A DNA stretch of 64,000 nt from Lethocerus indicus (taxonomy: Eukaryota; Arthropoda; Insecta; Hemiptera; Belostomatidae): contig JACDQD010000001.1 in the NCBI GenBank assembly GCA_019843655.1, forward strand, positions 46,274,443-46,338,442. The letters are read 5' to 3'. A program made the translations under genes and the position numbers. Each line of letters begins with the position of its first letter. Position 1 is the stretch's first letter. This document shows positions 49,137 through 61,961 of the stretch, piece by piece. Under the pieces are notes generated by a model, which did not search any database, was not told the DNA's origin, and saw only the letters and a program-made list of their open reading frames with translations.

Positions 49137-49829
49137 AGTGATAAACCTTAAATATGTCTATTGTATTTTTCATTTTACGCCTCGCTGTTCGAATAGGATA
49201 TCAATCGGAAAAAATCTGATTTACTTTACCGACACTGATTTATTCTGTAAAAGGTCCACGGACGAGTATACTATAGGGATAGACAAGGGGTTTTCTTCGA
49301 GGCGCCTTTTAAAAAGAGCGTTTGATATGTAAATTTTTTCTTATCGGGCAAATGGGGAAGCTCCCAGTCGAGCGGAAGGCAAATAAACTTCCGGACGAAT
49401 TAAATTGATTCGTACTCGATTCGAACCCGACGCGTTTTTCTTTTATAATTTCAAACCCGAAGTGCGTGAGCCTGCAGTGAATTTGGAGTGGCGGGGGCGA
49501 CTGATTTACGCCCCAAATTGAAAGAGCTCAATTTGCAAGAAGGGTTTCTTTCCCACTATCGCCAGCACAAGTGGATTAAGGTTTTTCCCCTTGCGAATTT
49601 CCTCCCCGGAGGGTCCACACGGCCCGGAACGAGGGTACCGTCTGTCCTTAACAAAGAAACAAACGACTAGAATGAGCCCGCGAAGAAGGAATAGATTAGC
49701 TTAGAAATTCAATTTCGAACAAACCGGTCGCCGCTATTGAAAGTAAAACTTTCATCGGGCGAATTAATAACCTAAAAATCTTGACCGGTTTGAATTTCAA
49801 ATGATGGAAGATTCGGACGTCCACTTTCC

Positions 49830-50010
49830 TTACGTGAATCGGATAATAGGACTACTAAATCCATTACTAAAACCGACATCAAAATTGACCTCAGCTATCA
49901 AACCCACAACTTACAAGGAAGTATCGTAACCGGCGTGGACTATGGGATTCCACCGAATCATCCAACGTCGCTCTCCCATCCAATCAAAACTCCTTCGACT
50001 GCCATCACTG
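49830..50010 (+). mobile_element. Jockey-like LINE fragment
   Basis: Translates in pieces to LLKPTSKLT..IKPTTYKEV, a stop, PAWTMGF and RRSPIQSKLLRL, recalling the reverse-transcriptase C-terminal region of jockey-type elements (LYK..LKPIWTYGIQLWG..QRFQSKxLR). Stops and frameshifts show it is dead. The DNA aligns with 55840-55940. Confidence 0.5.
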
Positions 50011-51000
50011 GGTGGCTTCTTTATCTGAGTGATATGAAAACATTAGGCGATTATACTTATAACGATAAAGGTTGATTGGACAATAAATAAAAAGAAAAAA
50101 TTACATTTTTAAATATTTACATATATATTCCGAAAATCCTCGTTCGGGGACCTCGTTAAACTAATTAGTCTGCTGATTGTTATTCAGCTCGTCAGTATTT
50201 TGCTGCGTCGAAAGTTCGGTTGTAAGTTGGTGTTATGAGAAGTGAGGACCGACTGAAGGGACATATCAGAAGTCGCTGGGGGTCAGGTATAATTTTTTTT
50301 ATATCCACCTAGTTATATCCATATATAGTTATATCGATCCTCTAGTTAGAGTGTCATGACGTTTATAGGGCATAAATTCTTGGCGGGGTTTTGACCCCTT
50401 CTGGGGGACGACAGCTGCGAGCGGTTGTCCCCACTTTATTTAGGCTGAAAAGTACAGTGCCCATCCACGGTACACTGATATACAAATATTTATGTATATA
50501 TTTATTGAGCGGATAACAAATAATATTTCTAAACATTAGATTTATTAGTGACAATAAGTAACAATTATGTGATTGTTGGGTCAAATGTGCTGTAAATATT
50601 ATGTATAGATTTTCAAATAAACTAAACAGAGCGATTAAGAAAAAATCCAAATTATAATGGCTTAGAGTGATATCTTGTTTTATTCTGATGTTCAGTTGTT
50701 AATACAAATAACAATTTCCGTTATCATATTGTTCATTAATTTAACATAGATATATAAATACTTAAGACATACTTAATTTAATTTAGTTTTTAGGCTGAAA
50801 TGTATTGATACTTTTGAACTTCTCACTTAATAGTATCACAATTATTGGTAAACTTCAATATTTCAGTATATGCTGGGTCCAATGTTCAAGAAATTATTTG
50901 CAAATAAAATTAACATACAATAATGAAAATAAAGTTTTTGTATGTAAGGTTTTATATGTCGAGTAATTGAAGGTGTATGCATAATGCAATGCGTAATACT

Positions 51001-51002
<2 letters not shown>

Positions 51003-51080
<78 letters not shown>
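51003..51080. repeat. Compound (TA)n(TG)n microsatellite
   Basis: About 56 bp of TA followed by about 20 bp of TG. Confidence 0.97.
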
Positions 51081-51081
<1 letters not shown>

Positions 51082-51986
51082 ATTATATATACACGAAGGA
51101 TATTCAGAGTTCCCGGAAAATGCTACCACTTTGATGTTTTCCCGACCCCCAGTAAAACGGTTAATTACAGTAAAACTACGTGAATAAATCACCGCCCGAA
51201 TACTGACAAAAAGTGAGGAGAAGGTTTTTGAGAGGAAGTTCTAATAAGGATAAAGTAAAGCTTGTAAAGCTCTTGTCGCTGATTTTAAGCCGGCCCACAT
51301 TTTTCATGCTTAAAATAAGTTGTAAGCATTAACTGAAACCGGAATTTTTATGAAAACAATCGAGAGTTTCCTGTGCGTGGCCTTGATTCAATACATCGCC
51401 CATATTTGAATTATATTTAACGAACAAAAGTAGCAAGAATTATATTTAAACGCCGTCTCGATTTAATTTTCGTTTAAGTTTCGTTATTAATTTTCAAATA
51501 ATAATTCCGGCCATAATTGGATAAAGGCCTCCCAGTGTTGCAAGCTCCGTGTAATTAGCGGGTTAAAAGACAGGGGTTTGAAGAAACACAGCCGCCCCAC
51601 CCTTTGTTAGCAACAACGGGGTTTCGCTTTGTTCCCCCTACTTTAAGGCCTGGATAGGAATATATGCACAGTGGACTGTAAGCGTTCCGGGGATTAAGAG
51701 ATATAGCGTTAAATGTACTTGCAATGTTTCCCCCTTTAGAATAATGCTTTACCCCGGGACCTGGTCAAAACAATTCTTATCAGTTTAATTTTTAATTCGC
51801 ATTAGCCGAAAATACTTTCTGTTGTGTCTTTTTTCTAAAATTGCTTATTGTGTCATGATATAGTGAATGTCGAAGCATATGTCACATTTTATTAAAACTT
51901 GTATTCGACGAATTCATTACTTCGTATATGTTCCGATTTATTTACGAATAATAATTTTAGCGAACAATTATTTGTAAAAATTGGCG

Positions 51987-52427
51987 TAGGATTCCGCGAC
52001 CAGAACTTATCGCGGTTTGACCCCCTGTTATTCCCGGATTTTTCCTGTGTTTCGAAACCGCCTGAAGGTGCGGCGTTGCCAGGTATATAGAGGACACCGA
52101 GTTGATCTACTCTTCAGTCGGACCCTGGCGATGGAATCGGTGAGTGTTCCTCCAACAGCCGGAGGTGCCCCAGAAGGAAAGGGAACCCTCCCGGTGGAGC
52201 TCGCTCGGGTGTTCGGAAACCATCCGAGCTAGCCTCAGTGGAAGGGTTTTCGCCTTAGGATTATGACTGGACAGCGACAACTTCAAAAGGGATATCGGAT
52301 ACAACATCAGTAGAGAGAGAGAGAGGGGGGGGTCGACCGCCTCCAACCGAGGTTCTGCCCACAGCATTACGCGATCCTACCGGAAGTCAGTCAGCGATAA
52401 TTCAAGTTGCGCTCGCGGAAACCTTCG
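51987..52427 (+). mobile_element. TIR element family A, most complete copy
   Basis: Left TIR GGATTCCGCGACCAGAACTT at 51989; right end GATAATTCAAGTTGCGCTCG then CGGAAACCTT, its inverse complement. Subterminal arms include AACCGAGGTTCTGCCCACAG near 52340. About 440 bp, no transposase. The interior has a (GA)n/(G)n tract at 52311-52332. Confidence 0.75.
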
Positions 52428-53885
52428 CCCATTTATTTCCGTTTTGTCTAAACACCGTCGGGGGCCCAACGGAAATGGAGAGGCGGATTAAAAATTGACC
52501 GAGGCCTCTTATCAATAATGCGATGCCCGATTGTCCCATCCTTTATTAATTACCCAGGGCGATTCCTGTAATTCGCCCCGCGGCTTAAGAGGCATTAAAA
52601 TTTCAAACGCCGACTTCGAACGGGTGGGAATGACTGAGTACCCTTTAACTATTGAGACACAGAAACTAAATCCATGGGGGGAGAGGTGTGTTCTAATGGA
52701 AGTTCGGTAAATCCTTCGCGGACACAATCCATCGTTGGAAACTATGCTTATTACGAGTTGATGGGACTATAAATGAGTTTTATATTATCCGACCTTGCGG
52801 TATTGCTGTGTACACGGTTTAAAATTATATTAAAAAATATAATTATATTTTAAAATTATACACTATTATATAGCGGTACCCCCACTAGGTATTAATGAAA
52901 TCACGTGGCCGTTTCCTCTTAAGGCGGCGCTCGGGATTTTCAGGAAGGTCAAGCTGTCGAATCGAAGGATCGGAGTGAAGGGATAGTTTTGAACGAAAGG
53001 ATTTATATAGGGAAGCCGTCAATTCTTGAACGAACGGAACTTGTCGTGCGGTTACAAACATAAGGTGGGGGCGTTAACAATTTTACGAAGGGCGATAGAT
53101 GGTGATTATTGAGTTATGTAAGAGTTAGGCGGCTAGGAGGATCTCCCCACAATTCAATTCCGTACGGCCCTTGATACTCGGAGCCCCAACCGACGTTTCT
53201 GAACGCTCATTCCATTTTCAGCGGTCGCAACTGTGTCCAATAATCGCCGTCATCGTCGAACAGAAAATAGAGGTAGTGAGTAAAAATAGTGTCAATACAG
53301 CCTTACGCGTGATTATATTGCAAGAGAAGTTTCAGTTTACAGTGTTGAAATTTAATTTCCTTAATAATGTAATTTAATCCGAGATCGGGATAAATCGGGG
53401 GCTGAAGGCTGGGCAATTGAAGCTTAGGGCTCTTATTCTCGGTATTCTCTGAGGCCCTTTCCTCTGAAAGCACTTACAGGTAAAGGGGCGGCAGAATGGG
53501 AGGGGGAGAGGTTTGGTGCTTTGGATTTTTATCAAAGGAGCTTTTTTTAAAGCATCCATTACCTTCAACTTATCCGCGGAGACACCAGGCTTGTAAGCGT
53601 GTTGGGGGCCCGTTGGGATTCGGGATTGTTATTGTGTCCCAGAAGGCATTATCGCCGCTTTCGACTGCTCGCCATCTTTAGTAGCCGTGCTTTTCAGTAT
53701 CCCACAATGCATTTACATTGAGAGAGTCTGTAAGTTCATAGTAAACAATTTTTAATCTACTAAATTATATTATCAAGAAGTGATTACAGATATGGATGTT
53801 TAACATGGTACATGTTTTTTCTTTCTTTTTCATTTATTATTCATTGTTCAATCACCCTTATTGACGTTTGCATCTAATGATACAG

Positions 53886-53990
53886 AAACCACCCAGTAAT
53901 TGCAGTTTTGAGGTGTACCCGGGCCATGGGAGATCTCCACGCCAATGGCATTTAAGCCCTCGTCGGGGGTGATAAAGGACGGTTAACGGA
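53886..53990 (+). repeat. Repeat family H, copy
   Basis: AACCACCCAGTAATTGCAGT..CCGGGCCATGGGAGATCTCC..AATGGCATTTAAGCCC..CGTCGGGGGTGATAAAGGAC; same order of blocks as at 47447. Confidence 0.6.
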
Positions 53991-54485
53991 GGAGATGAAT
54001 TGAAATGAGAGGAGAGAGAAGATCGAGAAAACTACAGTAATCCCCGCAGTCCTCATGACGGGTTTTCCAAATCATTATTATTATCTATATACGTCATCAA
54101 TGTAGGAGCCGAGGCCCAGTCGCTCGAACCGTGTTCGCTTTATGTATCCTGGGGTAAGTTATCCCTATACCCCAGTACTGGCGTATTTGAACTTTGCCCA
54201 CTTAGTTAATTGGAACATAAACTTAGTCTTTGAAACAAGATTGTTGTTACTAGACCGCTGTTAGAGTGCAAAATTATTTGTGTGCAAATTGAGCTTAGCC
54301 GATCCATAAAACTTCGAAGTGCCCTATCAATTTCGGGAAACAATTAAAATTAAACATTCAACCTTCGGATGAAACAATGCGGATGGTTAAAATTAGACCG
54401 AACGGCTCAAATGTTCTTCATAATAATGGAATTTGCAGATTAATTACGATTTAAAATGGTTTTAAACTCGACTGGCGTATAAATG

Positions 54486-54520
54486 AGCGAAGGTTTGGCA
54501 GGGATGATCCCCTGTTGTAA
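54486..54520 (+). mobile_element. TIR family A end fragment
   Basis: GAGCGAAGGTTTGGCAGGGA then TGATCCCCTGTTG resembles the left end of family A with an internal deletion. Confidence 0.35.
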
Positions 54521-55675
54521 CAAATAACCTGCGACCCCTCCCCCCTCCGTAGGGATTCGGGACACGTCGGTCCGCGAATCCTGATCAGGTTAAAAAGCGA
54601 TTTTTCCTCTCAGAAAATTTAATGTATAAAATATTCACTCCGCCCAGAACGGAAAAGGCAGACGCGTGGAAAAAACTGGTTTAGGTTTGGGGGAGATTTT
54701 AATTGAGAGCCCCTTACTTATAATTCGAATTACTTTAATGGCGTGCCCCCTCGGCTGGAATTGAATCGAATGTCGCCCTTTCCACGACCCGGATTGAGGG
54801 AGAGGGTGGGGAAGATTTAACAGCCGTTAATTGCGCATTTGAATTTTAAATGAGTGGACCATGATCGAATCCCCGAACTTTCGTCCTCAATGTGTAGCAA
54901 AACAAACCTCGGGGCGGACTCTCCGATTTGTAAACACACATTTTAGTCCAGGGACGAAGCATCGGTTTGTACCAACTTTCCGATCCGCACGGGCCAATTT
55001 ACAAACTCCTTTATTTGTTTAAATTGAGCGTACAGGCACTCGGACGTTTCTTCGTTTATATTCGTAAATATTGTTTTTTTTATTTATTGTACAATCGGCC
55101 TTTATTATTGTGAAATTTCAAGAGACCGGCGACTGGTTCTTCAACCTTTACTTCGTAAATAATTTACTCTTCATACTGGGGTTATTCTTGTCTTCGGTTT
55201 CTCCCAGCGAAGATCTTTTTCTCTATCGCAGTGCTGAAAGAGCGTTAGAACGCGTACCGCCGTCGCGAGCAGAGGAGTACCTGTTGCTGGAAGTATAAGC
55301 GCGCCCAGCGAAAGTTGAGTGGAAAGACCCATAGGGGAATCGTGCCCTGAATGGGCGGAGCCCTGAGGTGTTGGCCGCGTAAAATTCCATGGGGCCCCAC
55401 CGATTTTCCAAGTCGTATAAAATCGGAGTATTCTGAAAAAAACATGTGAGAGAAAGCTGAACCTTGAAAAGGGCACTCGGTCCCTCGGGGTTTATGAGCC
55501 CCTCCCCTAAAAATTCCTCTCCCCTGTCAAACTCCGGGGTATAAAGAAAGCATTTCTCTGCCAAGTTGAGTGTCAGAGAATCGGCTTGACGATTTTATAC
55601 ACTTTTTTTATTGTACAATCAACCTTTATCGGTTTAAGTACAATTGTGAAACGTTATTATCGCTTACGTCTCATG

Positions 55676-55745
55676 ATAAAGTGGCCACCCAATAATGGCA
55701 CTTTTCTCGTGTATCCGGGCTATAGGAGATCTCTAGGCCCAGACA
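55676..55745 (+). repeat. Repeat family H, copy
   Basis: AAGTGGCCACCCAATAATGG..GTATCCGGGCTATAGGAGAT..CTCTAGGCCCAG, matching the other copies. Confidence 0.6.
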
Positions 55746-55819
55746 CGAAACGGAGGTTTTTCGGAATTTATGTCCGTAGTGATTATTTTTTTTTAGTTCC
55801 ATCCACATACCCGATGACA

Positions 55820-56130
55820 AAAGAACCGGAAAATAAGGCTATTGAGGCCGTTACTAAAACGGACATGTACAAATTTTACCTCAGCCATCAAGTTCAGAAT
55901 TTACAAAGCCATAATGAAAACAGACGGCATTGAGCTACGGGGATCCACCGAGACATCCTATACTCCTATGCACCGGAGATTCCGGTCTAAATATAGTCCT
56001 TCGAACCATCCTTAATTCTCCCTGGTTTCTAAAAAAACCATTCACAGCATACCCGACAGTCGATGAAGTTATCGCGGTTCCTACAGTTTCATTCCTCGTC
56101 CTAATTTACTCGTCTAATACCTCTTCTCTG
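55820..56130 (+). mobile_element. Jockey-like LINE fragment
   Basis: MKTDGIELRGSTETSYTPMH then RRFRSKYSP in one frame and VLRTILNSPWFLKK..YPTVDEVI in the next resemble the end of a jockey-type ORF2 (IWTYGIQLWGTAS..FQSKVLRTIVNAPWFV..IPTVKEVI). The frame break between them marks it as a pseudogene. The DNA is similar to the copy at 49830. Confidence 0.6.
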
Positions 56131-56689
56131 TTACCCATCCGTTAAACTGGCCTAGAGATCACCTCTGTCCCGGGCGCACGTCGAAAACTGCCATCTATAT
56201 CGGGAGAAGCGACAGGCATAAACATGCATAAGAGAGACATATGTACAAGCATGAAGATCGATTGTGGAATGAGTAAAATTTTTAAAAAATCTTAGCAACC
56301 GCAACTTTCTGAGGTCGATTTGTAACCAATTAAAATTTGAAATAAAATATCCGCTTGATTCCGTTCAAATTGTCTTAATGCCACGATTTCTCAGCGAGCG
56401 CCGATTTCCTAGTGAAAGCCCACTCGCTGTTCCCCTACAGCCTTGTTTGTTCGAAGGGGATTTTTAAAAGTTGGTACAAAAAATCCCACAATTAGTTATC
56501 CTACAATGTGGGGACCCCTTTGGTCGCCAGCAGTTATTGACAGCGAAAGTTTCACTCAGCCCTGAAGGCTGAATGAACTTCGAAAGAAAAACAAAAAAGA
56601 CTGGACGAAATCGGTCCTGCTTAAAGTTTGAGAGTTCTTGAGCTTATAGTTTGAGCGCTTTTAAGTTGTCTCCCTTCACTTCGTAGGGC

Positions 56690-56791
<102 letters not shown>

Positions 56792-57421
56792 TGTATAGAA
56801 TATAATACTGTGAGGTCTTATTAATTTCGACTCCCGGTCTAAATACATTAGAATGGACCGTATCATACTGTTAGAGTTTAAGTAACATTACTCGCTATTG
56901 CGTACTGATTTATTTAAAACAATAAATATCTATATACTTCCTTATCGAACATTTAATTATATTTACATGCGATTAAGTAAAAATTGTAAAAAAACAGGCC
57001 GTATTGAGAGTTCTTTCACGGTTGGCGAGTTCAGAATTCGTTATGAGAGCAACCGGTGGCCTAGAAAATGTTGAGTGTCTGCCGACAGTATTTTCCGGCC
57101 GCATATTTACACTGAACCGAGCCCCGTACTAACAGGAAACGAATGTCACAAAATCACGTAGACACCTACGAATTTGGATATAAATATGTAAAGTGAATAT
57201 AAAATTACTTTAGATAACGCAACTTTAAGTTTTAGGCATCGAGTTTATTGCAAGCAAGTGGCTTTGTGGACTTTGCTTAATTGGACTCAGCTTGGGAACG
57301 ATTTTCTCATAGGATGTTGCCTGATAAGCTTAGTTAATTAAGTAAACATACTGCTCAAATTTAAGATGTCTCGACTCAATTATTTGGCGTCAACGGTGTG
57401 ACGCTACGCGCTGCTCCTTAC

Positions 57422-57480
57422 CTCGGCACCGTTTTCAGTTGTTCCTCCAGTTTGTGTTCGCTTATTGTTACGCCCAACGT
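57422..57480 (-). other. Candidate internal coding exon, gene unknown
   Basis: Minus strand: acceptor CAAACTGCTACAG, 59 nt open in one frame reading TLGVTISEHKLEEQLKTVP plus two bases, then a strong donor GTAAGG. The peptide looks amphipathic and protein-like, but I do not recognise it. If real, it belongs to a minus-strand gene with very long introns. Confidence 0.3.
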
Positions 57481-57544
57481 CTGTAGCAGTTTGAAACAAT
57501 TTCTTATAGGTTGAAAACAAAGCGTAAATTGCGGAGTTTCACCA

Positions 57545-58052
57545 GAATCTAAATTTATATTCAAGCGGAGTTAGGGTTCGATAACAGAGAGAAGATAAAA
57601 ATCTTCACATTCGAGTCAGAAATAATGTTATCCAGAGATGAAAATTTCTCCAGCGAGACTGTACAACGTCGGTAATAATTTTCGAGATAGAGTGAATTAG
57701 AATGTACAATATTTCTTTCTGAGCCGTCGACTTTCGATAATATGTATTTTCGAGAGGACAATATACAACCTCCACCTCCGTCCTATTTATTTGTAGGTTG
57801 GTTATGTAAGTATGTCTGGAGGGCTACACTTATCGCACCTAATTAGGTAAAGTGCCGACAGTGCAGGGAGCATCCCTTGCGTTTGAGTGTGTACCGTCAT
57901 AGGGGAGAAATCTGAAACTCTGCATCATTTTACGTTGATACCCCCTGGATATAACGAATGTTATTTATGAGCCTACCCGCGGCCGCCTTAATAAAGTACT
58001 ATCACAAATGTGTGCATTTATTTTAGCGTAACACCTAAGATTTATTTCTCAA
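57545..58052. repeat. Repeat family I, composite copy 1
   Basis: Three blocks: B (57545-57680), A (57710-57790) and C (57775-58052). B and A recur at 59530-59780 in the opposite order; C recurs inverted at 62478-62722. Confidence 0.7.
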
Positions 58053-58804
58053 TAATATGTGTTTATTTATTTATCGTAATTATACATAAACCGATCTAGA
58101 CATAAGGACTTGAACTGAGGGGTTCGGCCGAAAAAAAAAATATTAACAACATTCGAACTTAACAGTCGAAAATATTAAGGAAAATAGCCAATGGTATATT
58201 AGGGCGATGTCTCCAACTTCACCCCACATACAGATCTTATAATCCTGTTATTATATCGTACTGCGTATAAGAATTCGTGTACTATTTCGCAGGGTTAACG
58301 GGTTGAAATAAACAGGAATTAAATGGCGGAAGCGGAGGCCATACTACTTTCAGGAATCTCTCGGGTCGAAGGTAGGTTATTAAATACCCAGTCCCCCCCT
58401 CAGCTAGTTAGGCCGCTATCGGATTTTTCATGGGCAACTGACGAGCGTAATTTACTCGCTCTATTACCAAAGGAGCGTTACTTACACTGGGGAGGAACTA
58501 AAACCGCTTATTTATAATATACCACATTCGACGCCATTAATGTTGTACACGCGGCAATGTACAATATTGTATATAAATTGTTTAAAACTCGAATTTCTAA
58601 AGTATTTATAAATCGCTTATTTAATAGCACTTTTTGTTCTAGAGTTTTCCCTTGGTCCATAATTGTATTCTGGGTTTCTTTAGATTTAATACTAGTTTTG
58701 TTAGAGTCTTGCGCTTTCAAGTTTTCGAATCTAAATTTGCAAATTAAATTCAATTGGTCCTCTGCCGGGATTCTACTTTTTAAGTAAAGATTTTACTTTA
58801 AATA

Positions 58805-58885
58805 TACATAGGATATCGTATACGATATATAAATCATCTTTGATGCATACCGGCCGTTCTACATTTATGTACACGAATATTAAAT
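58805..58885 (+). repeat. Repeat family J, fragment
   Basis: TGATGCATACCGGCC..TTCTACATTTATGTACACG..AATATTAAATA matches 28425-28505. Confidence 0.45.
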
Positions 58886-58902
58886 ATACTGTTATTGTTC
58901 AC

Positions 58903-59149
58903 CTTTAATTAAGCGGTTAGAGCGGTCCAGCGAGAGTGTTTTCTGCGAATCTTCTTTCAATTTCGGAGATTGAATCGTTTCCGATAAACATTTCTTTCCT
59001 ATAATGTCGCTTAAATTATGACTCGGGCCATCCGTCAAGATATATATGTTTCGAACGTATTTAATTGGAATATACCTATCGGTGCGTTTGATGTATCGGC
59101 GTTCGTGTGGCGGCAATAAAAATGCTGCTGGCTCTTTATTCAGAGGCAC
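58903..59149 (-). other. Candidate exon-like open stretch, gene unknown
   Basis: Minus-strand frame of about 82 codons containing DGPSHNLSDIIGKKCLSETI and SPKLKEDSQKTLSLDRSNRL, ending at a GTGAAC donor-like site (58902). No family recognised. It overlaps the end of repeat family J, so a mobile-element origin is possible. Confidence 0.2.
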
Positions 59150-59529
59150 AAAAAGCGGGCTTTCGGCTAGCTGGTTGGACCCGAATCGCCGGGGTCATGT
59201 TATATTTGGATCGGTTTGGCGGGTAAAACCGATCCCGGTCGTTATTGCCTTTTTTTTATTCATCCACGTCACGCCATCGTTTCGTCACTGGGGAGGCACA
59301 CCCCTCAAGGTCCAGTTCTCGAAAGATGAAAAGCACCGAACGACCCCGAACGGTTCCTAGTGAGCATGACTCCGATGAAATGTCTTTCATTCTTCATACA
59401 CTCCTCCCGCTTCTCTTCCCTTATTTTACGTTTGGGTTTCTTCGGACGTCTGTGGGCGTTCGAAAGAATTGGTTACAAGTTGGAAATGAATGGTCTAACA
59501 CTTGCAATGCTTACACAGAGATTGATTAA

Positions 59530-59780
59530 ATTAATTTTTCTGGGCCGTCCACTTTCGAAAAGATATTTTCGAAATAACAATATACAATATCCGCCTCCGT
59601 TCTGTTTATTCCTGGGATTGATTACGTCCGAAGTTAGAATCGAAACTTTATATTCAAGTGCCAGTGGATTTAGTGTCCGATAACTAAAAATCTATCTTCG
59701 TATTAGAGTTACGAATAATGTTATCGAAAGGCAGGACATTTTTCAAGCGAGTTTGAACAACGCCGGTAATACGTTTTAAT
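59530..59780. repeat. Repeat family I, blocks A then B
   Basis: Block A (GGGCCGTCCACTTTCGAAAA..ACAATATACAATATCCGCCT) and block B (ATAATGTTATCGAAAGG..AACAACGCCGGTAATACG) repeat those at 57.7 and 57.6 kb in the same orientation but swapped order. Confidence 0.65.
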
Positions 59781-60476
59781 ATATTAAATATGTTAAAGTA
59801 ATGAGAGATCCATAAAGTGATGAGTTTAGATTAAGCTTCGCTTACTGGAAATAAAGGGTATAAATATAAAATACCTGATTCCGTCAGGGAAATACAGAGA
59901 GACAAACACCGCTAGAGTATTAATTAATTAATTGAGTCTGTACTGCAGTAAAATATACATGGGCTACATTGTCTGTAGGCTGCGTCGCGGTGGCAATAGG
60001 TTCGATTGCCCTCGGTGGTACGCATTCGCGATTGGGCCTAAAATCTAGGCACGCCGTTTCATTAAGCTTCATTGTTTCTCTCAGCGGCACACATAAGGTG
60101 AGATTACGGCCACTGTTTACGGTTGGATCTGCTCCCTAGCGGGGCCCGCAATCGGTAGCGGTTTCGGAAAGTGCGGTCTGATGCTTTGCACGTTGAGTTT
60201 GAACTTTTCTCATTACCGGCCGACGTCTGTTTGTTGCGGGCTGCGACACGCAGACTGACGGCTAAAACTCGGTTTGTTCAAACTCCTTGAGAATCATCTC
60301 GAGTTTCGTGTATATCGTTGTTGAAATCAGATTGAAATTATGATAGTTGTAAAAGGTGTGCAGGACTGAAAGTCATCCCCGAATCTCCTTTTCAAGCGAA
60401 ACTTTATTTTCAGCACGGCACTACCGTGGGTCTTACTTGGAAAAAGTATGCTATCGGGATTTTGATAAGAAAAAAG

Positions 60477-60530
60477 TAGCCATAAATCTTAGGTGTTTCT
60501 CTAAAATAAATACATACATTTGGGATCGTA
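60477..60530 (+). repeat. Repeat family I, end of block C
   Basis: GCCATAAATCTTAGGTGTTT..CTCTAAAATAAATACATAC matches 62478-62520 in the same orientation. Confidence 0.55.
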
Positions 60531-61577
60531 GTGATTCCGGCTTGTGCAATATTTTGTGTGAAAAAAATCAGAATGTAAAGTTTCCCGATTATAAAATTTA
60601 ACTTCCACATAGCATTGTTATCATTATTTGTGAATCCTGACATATTTTTTATCCCCGCAAGCCAAGTGCTGTCGGTTTTATTTTAATAATTCATTTATCA
60701 AAAAATTGATAGACGAATGAACTTATTATCAATTTATTTTTTCCTATTCTTGCTCCTAAGGGCGCAATCCGCTATATTTCAATTCTCATAATTTGAAAAC
60801 AATGTAGTTAGGACGAAATCGGCGGGTGGAAGAGAGCTGAATCAGAGTATTTTATGTTCCTAAAATTTGACTGAGGACTGTACAGAAGATCCGCTGTACA
60901 AGAGTGCAAGTAGCGAGGAGTTTATTAGCAGGTACTCATTAATTATGAAAACGGAGGAGTATTATTTGAAAATCTCTCAGCTGCCTGGAAAGGAAATCAC
61001 TCCGGCCGGAACTTAAGAGAAAAGTCAACCTTCGCTCCGAGTCTCAGGATATAATGCGTAAGTAGGGGGTAGTCTTCATTAACTGTTCATTAGGATATTA
61101 AAGCTTCCCGTCCGAGAACCGTCTTGATTTTCATCCTACAGTTATCGTTTCGTTCGAGATAATTGGCGATAAATGGCGTTAAGGAGGACGTTACTGAAAA
61201 TGTACCTAGGTATGCACAATTCCTAACTTATTAAAGGATATAAGTATTTAAAAAATGTGATTTGAAGTTTTTTTTGGCAAAAATCTAATTTAAATTGAAC
61301 AGTAGAAACGGCGAGGATGTGATTGTCGCGACTTCCGAAGGGTTATATTTCAGCGAAAGGTATCGAAACTTTGACCCACATTAATTAAAACCGCTGTTTC
61401 AATCCCGCACGAATCAAGGGTTTCCGGGTATTGAACTTACAAATCATAGTAACGTACACCTAGGCCGTCGGTTACGGCTTGGAGTAGGCATTCATGCGAT
61501 CCTCTGTCGCATTGTGCAGCCGAAGTTTCAGCTTCGCTTTTTTGCAAAACCGCACAAGTCGAGGGTATCCCGTAACT

Positions 61578-61961
61578 CCAGTCGGGTAGTTTATTCCGAA
61601 ACGGCCGTATCCCCTTACGACAACACGAAAGTAGGTTCAGGCATGGGCAGTCCGGCATAACTCGGGACTTAACAGCGACCGAAGTTTCGTAAATCTTATC
61701 AAGTCCCAAGTTCTCCAAGTTCCGATCTTATTTTCCGGAGCCGGAGTCGTATTCGCGCTCATTGCCGGTCGTATTGCCTACGGAATATTCGATTTCGACG
61801 GCAATGCGGCAGAACTGATTTGCCCCGGACCTCGGTATTTCGGTATTTCTCGAATTGCTGCGTTTCTAAATTGAATAATTATCAAAGGCGATTTGCCACT
61901 TTTCCCTGCATCATCGTTTTTCCCACAAATTCAGTCGGGTAGTTTATTCCGGAACGACCGT
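61578..61961. repeat. Pair of 31-bp direct repeats
   Basis: CAGTCGGGTAGTTTATTCCG and the next ten bases occur at 61578 and 61931 with two mismatches, 353 bp apart. Confidence 0.7.

Noticed and set aside
59980..60050. tRNA-like B box (AGGTTCGATTGCC)
   Set aside because: No matching A box or cloverleaf was found; at best a SINE remnant.
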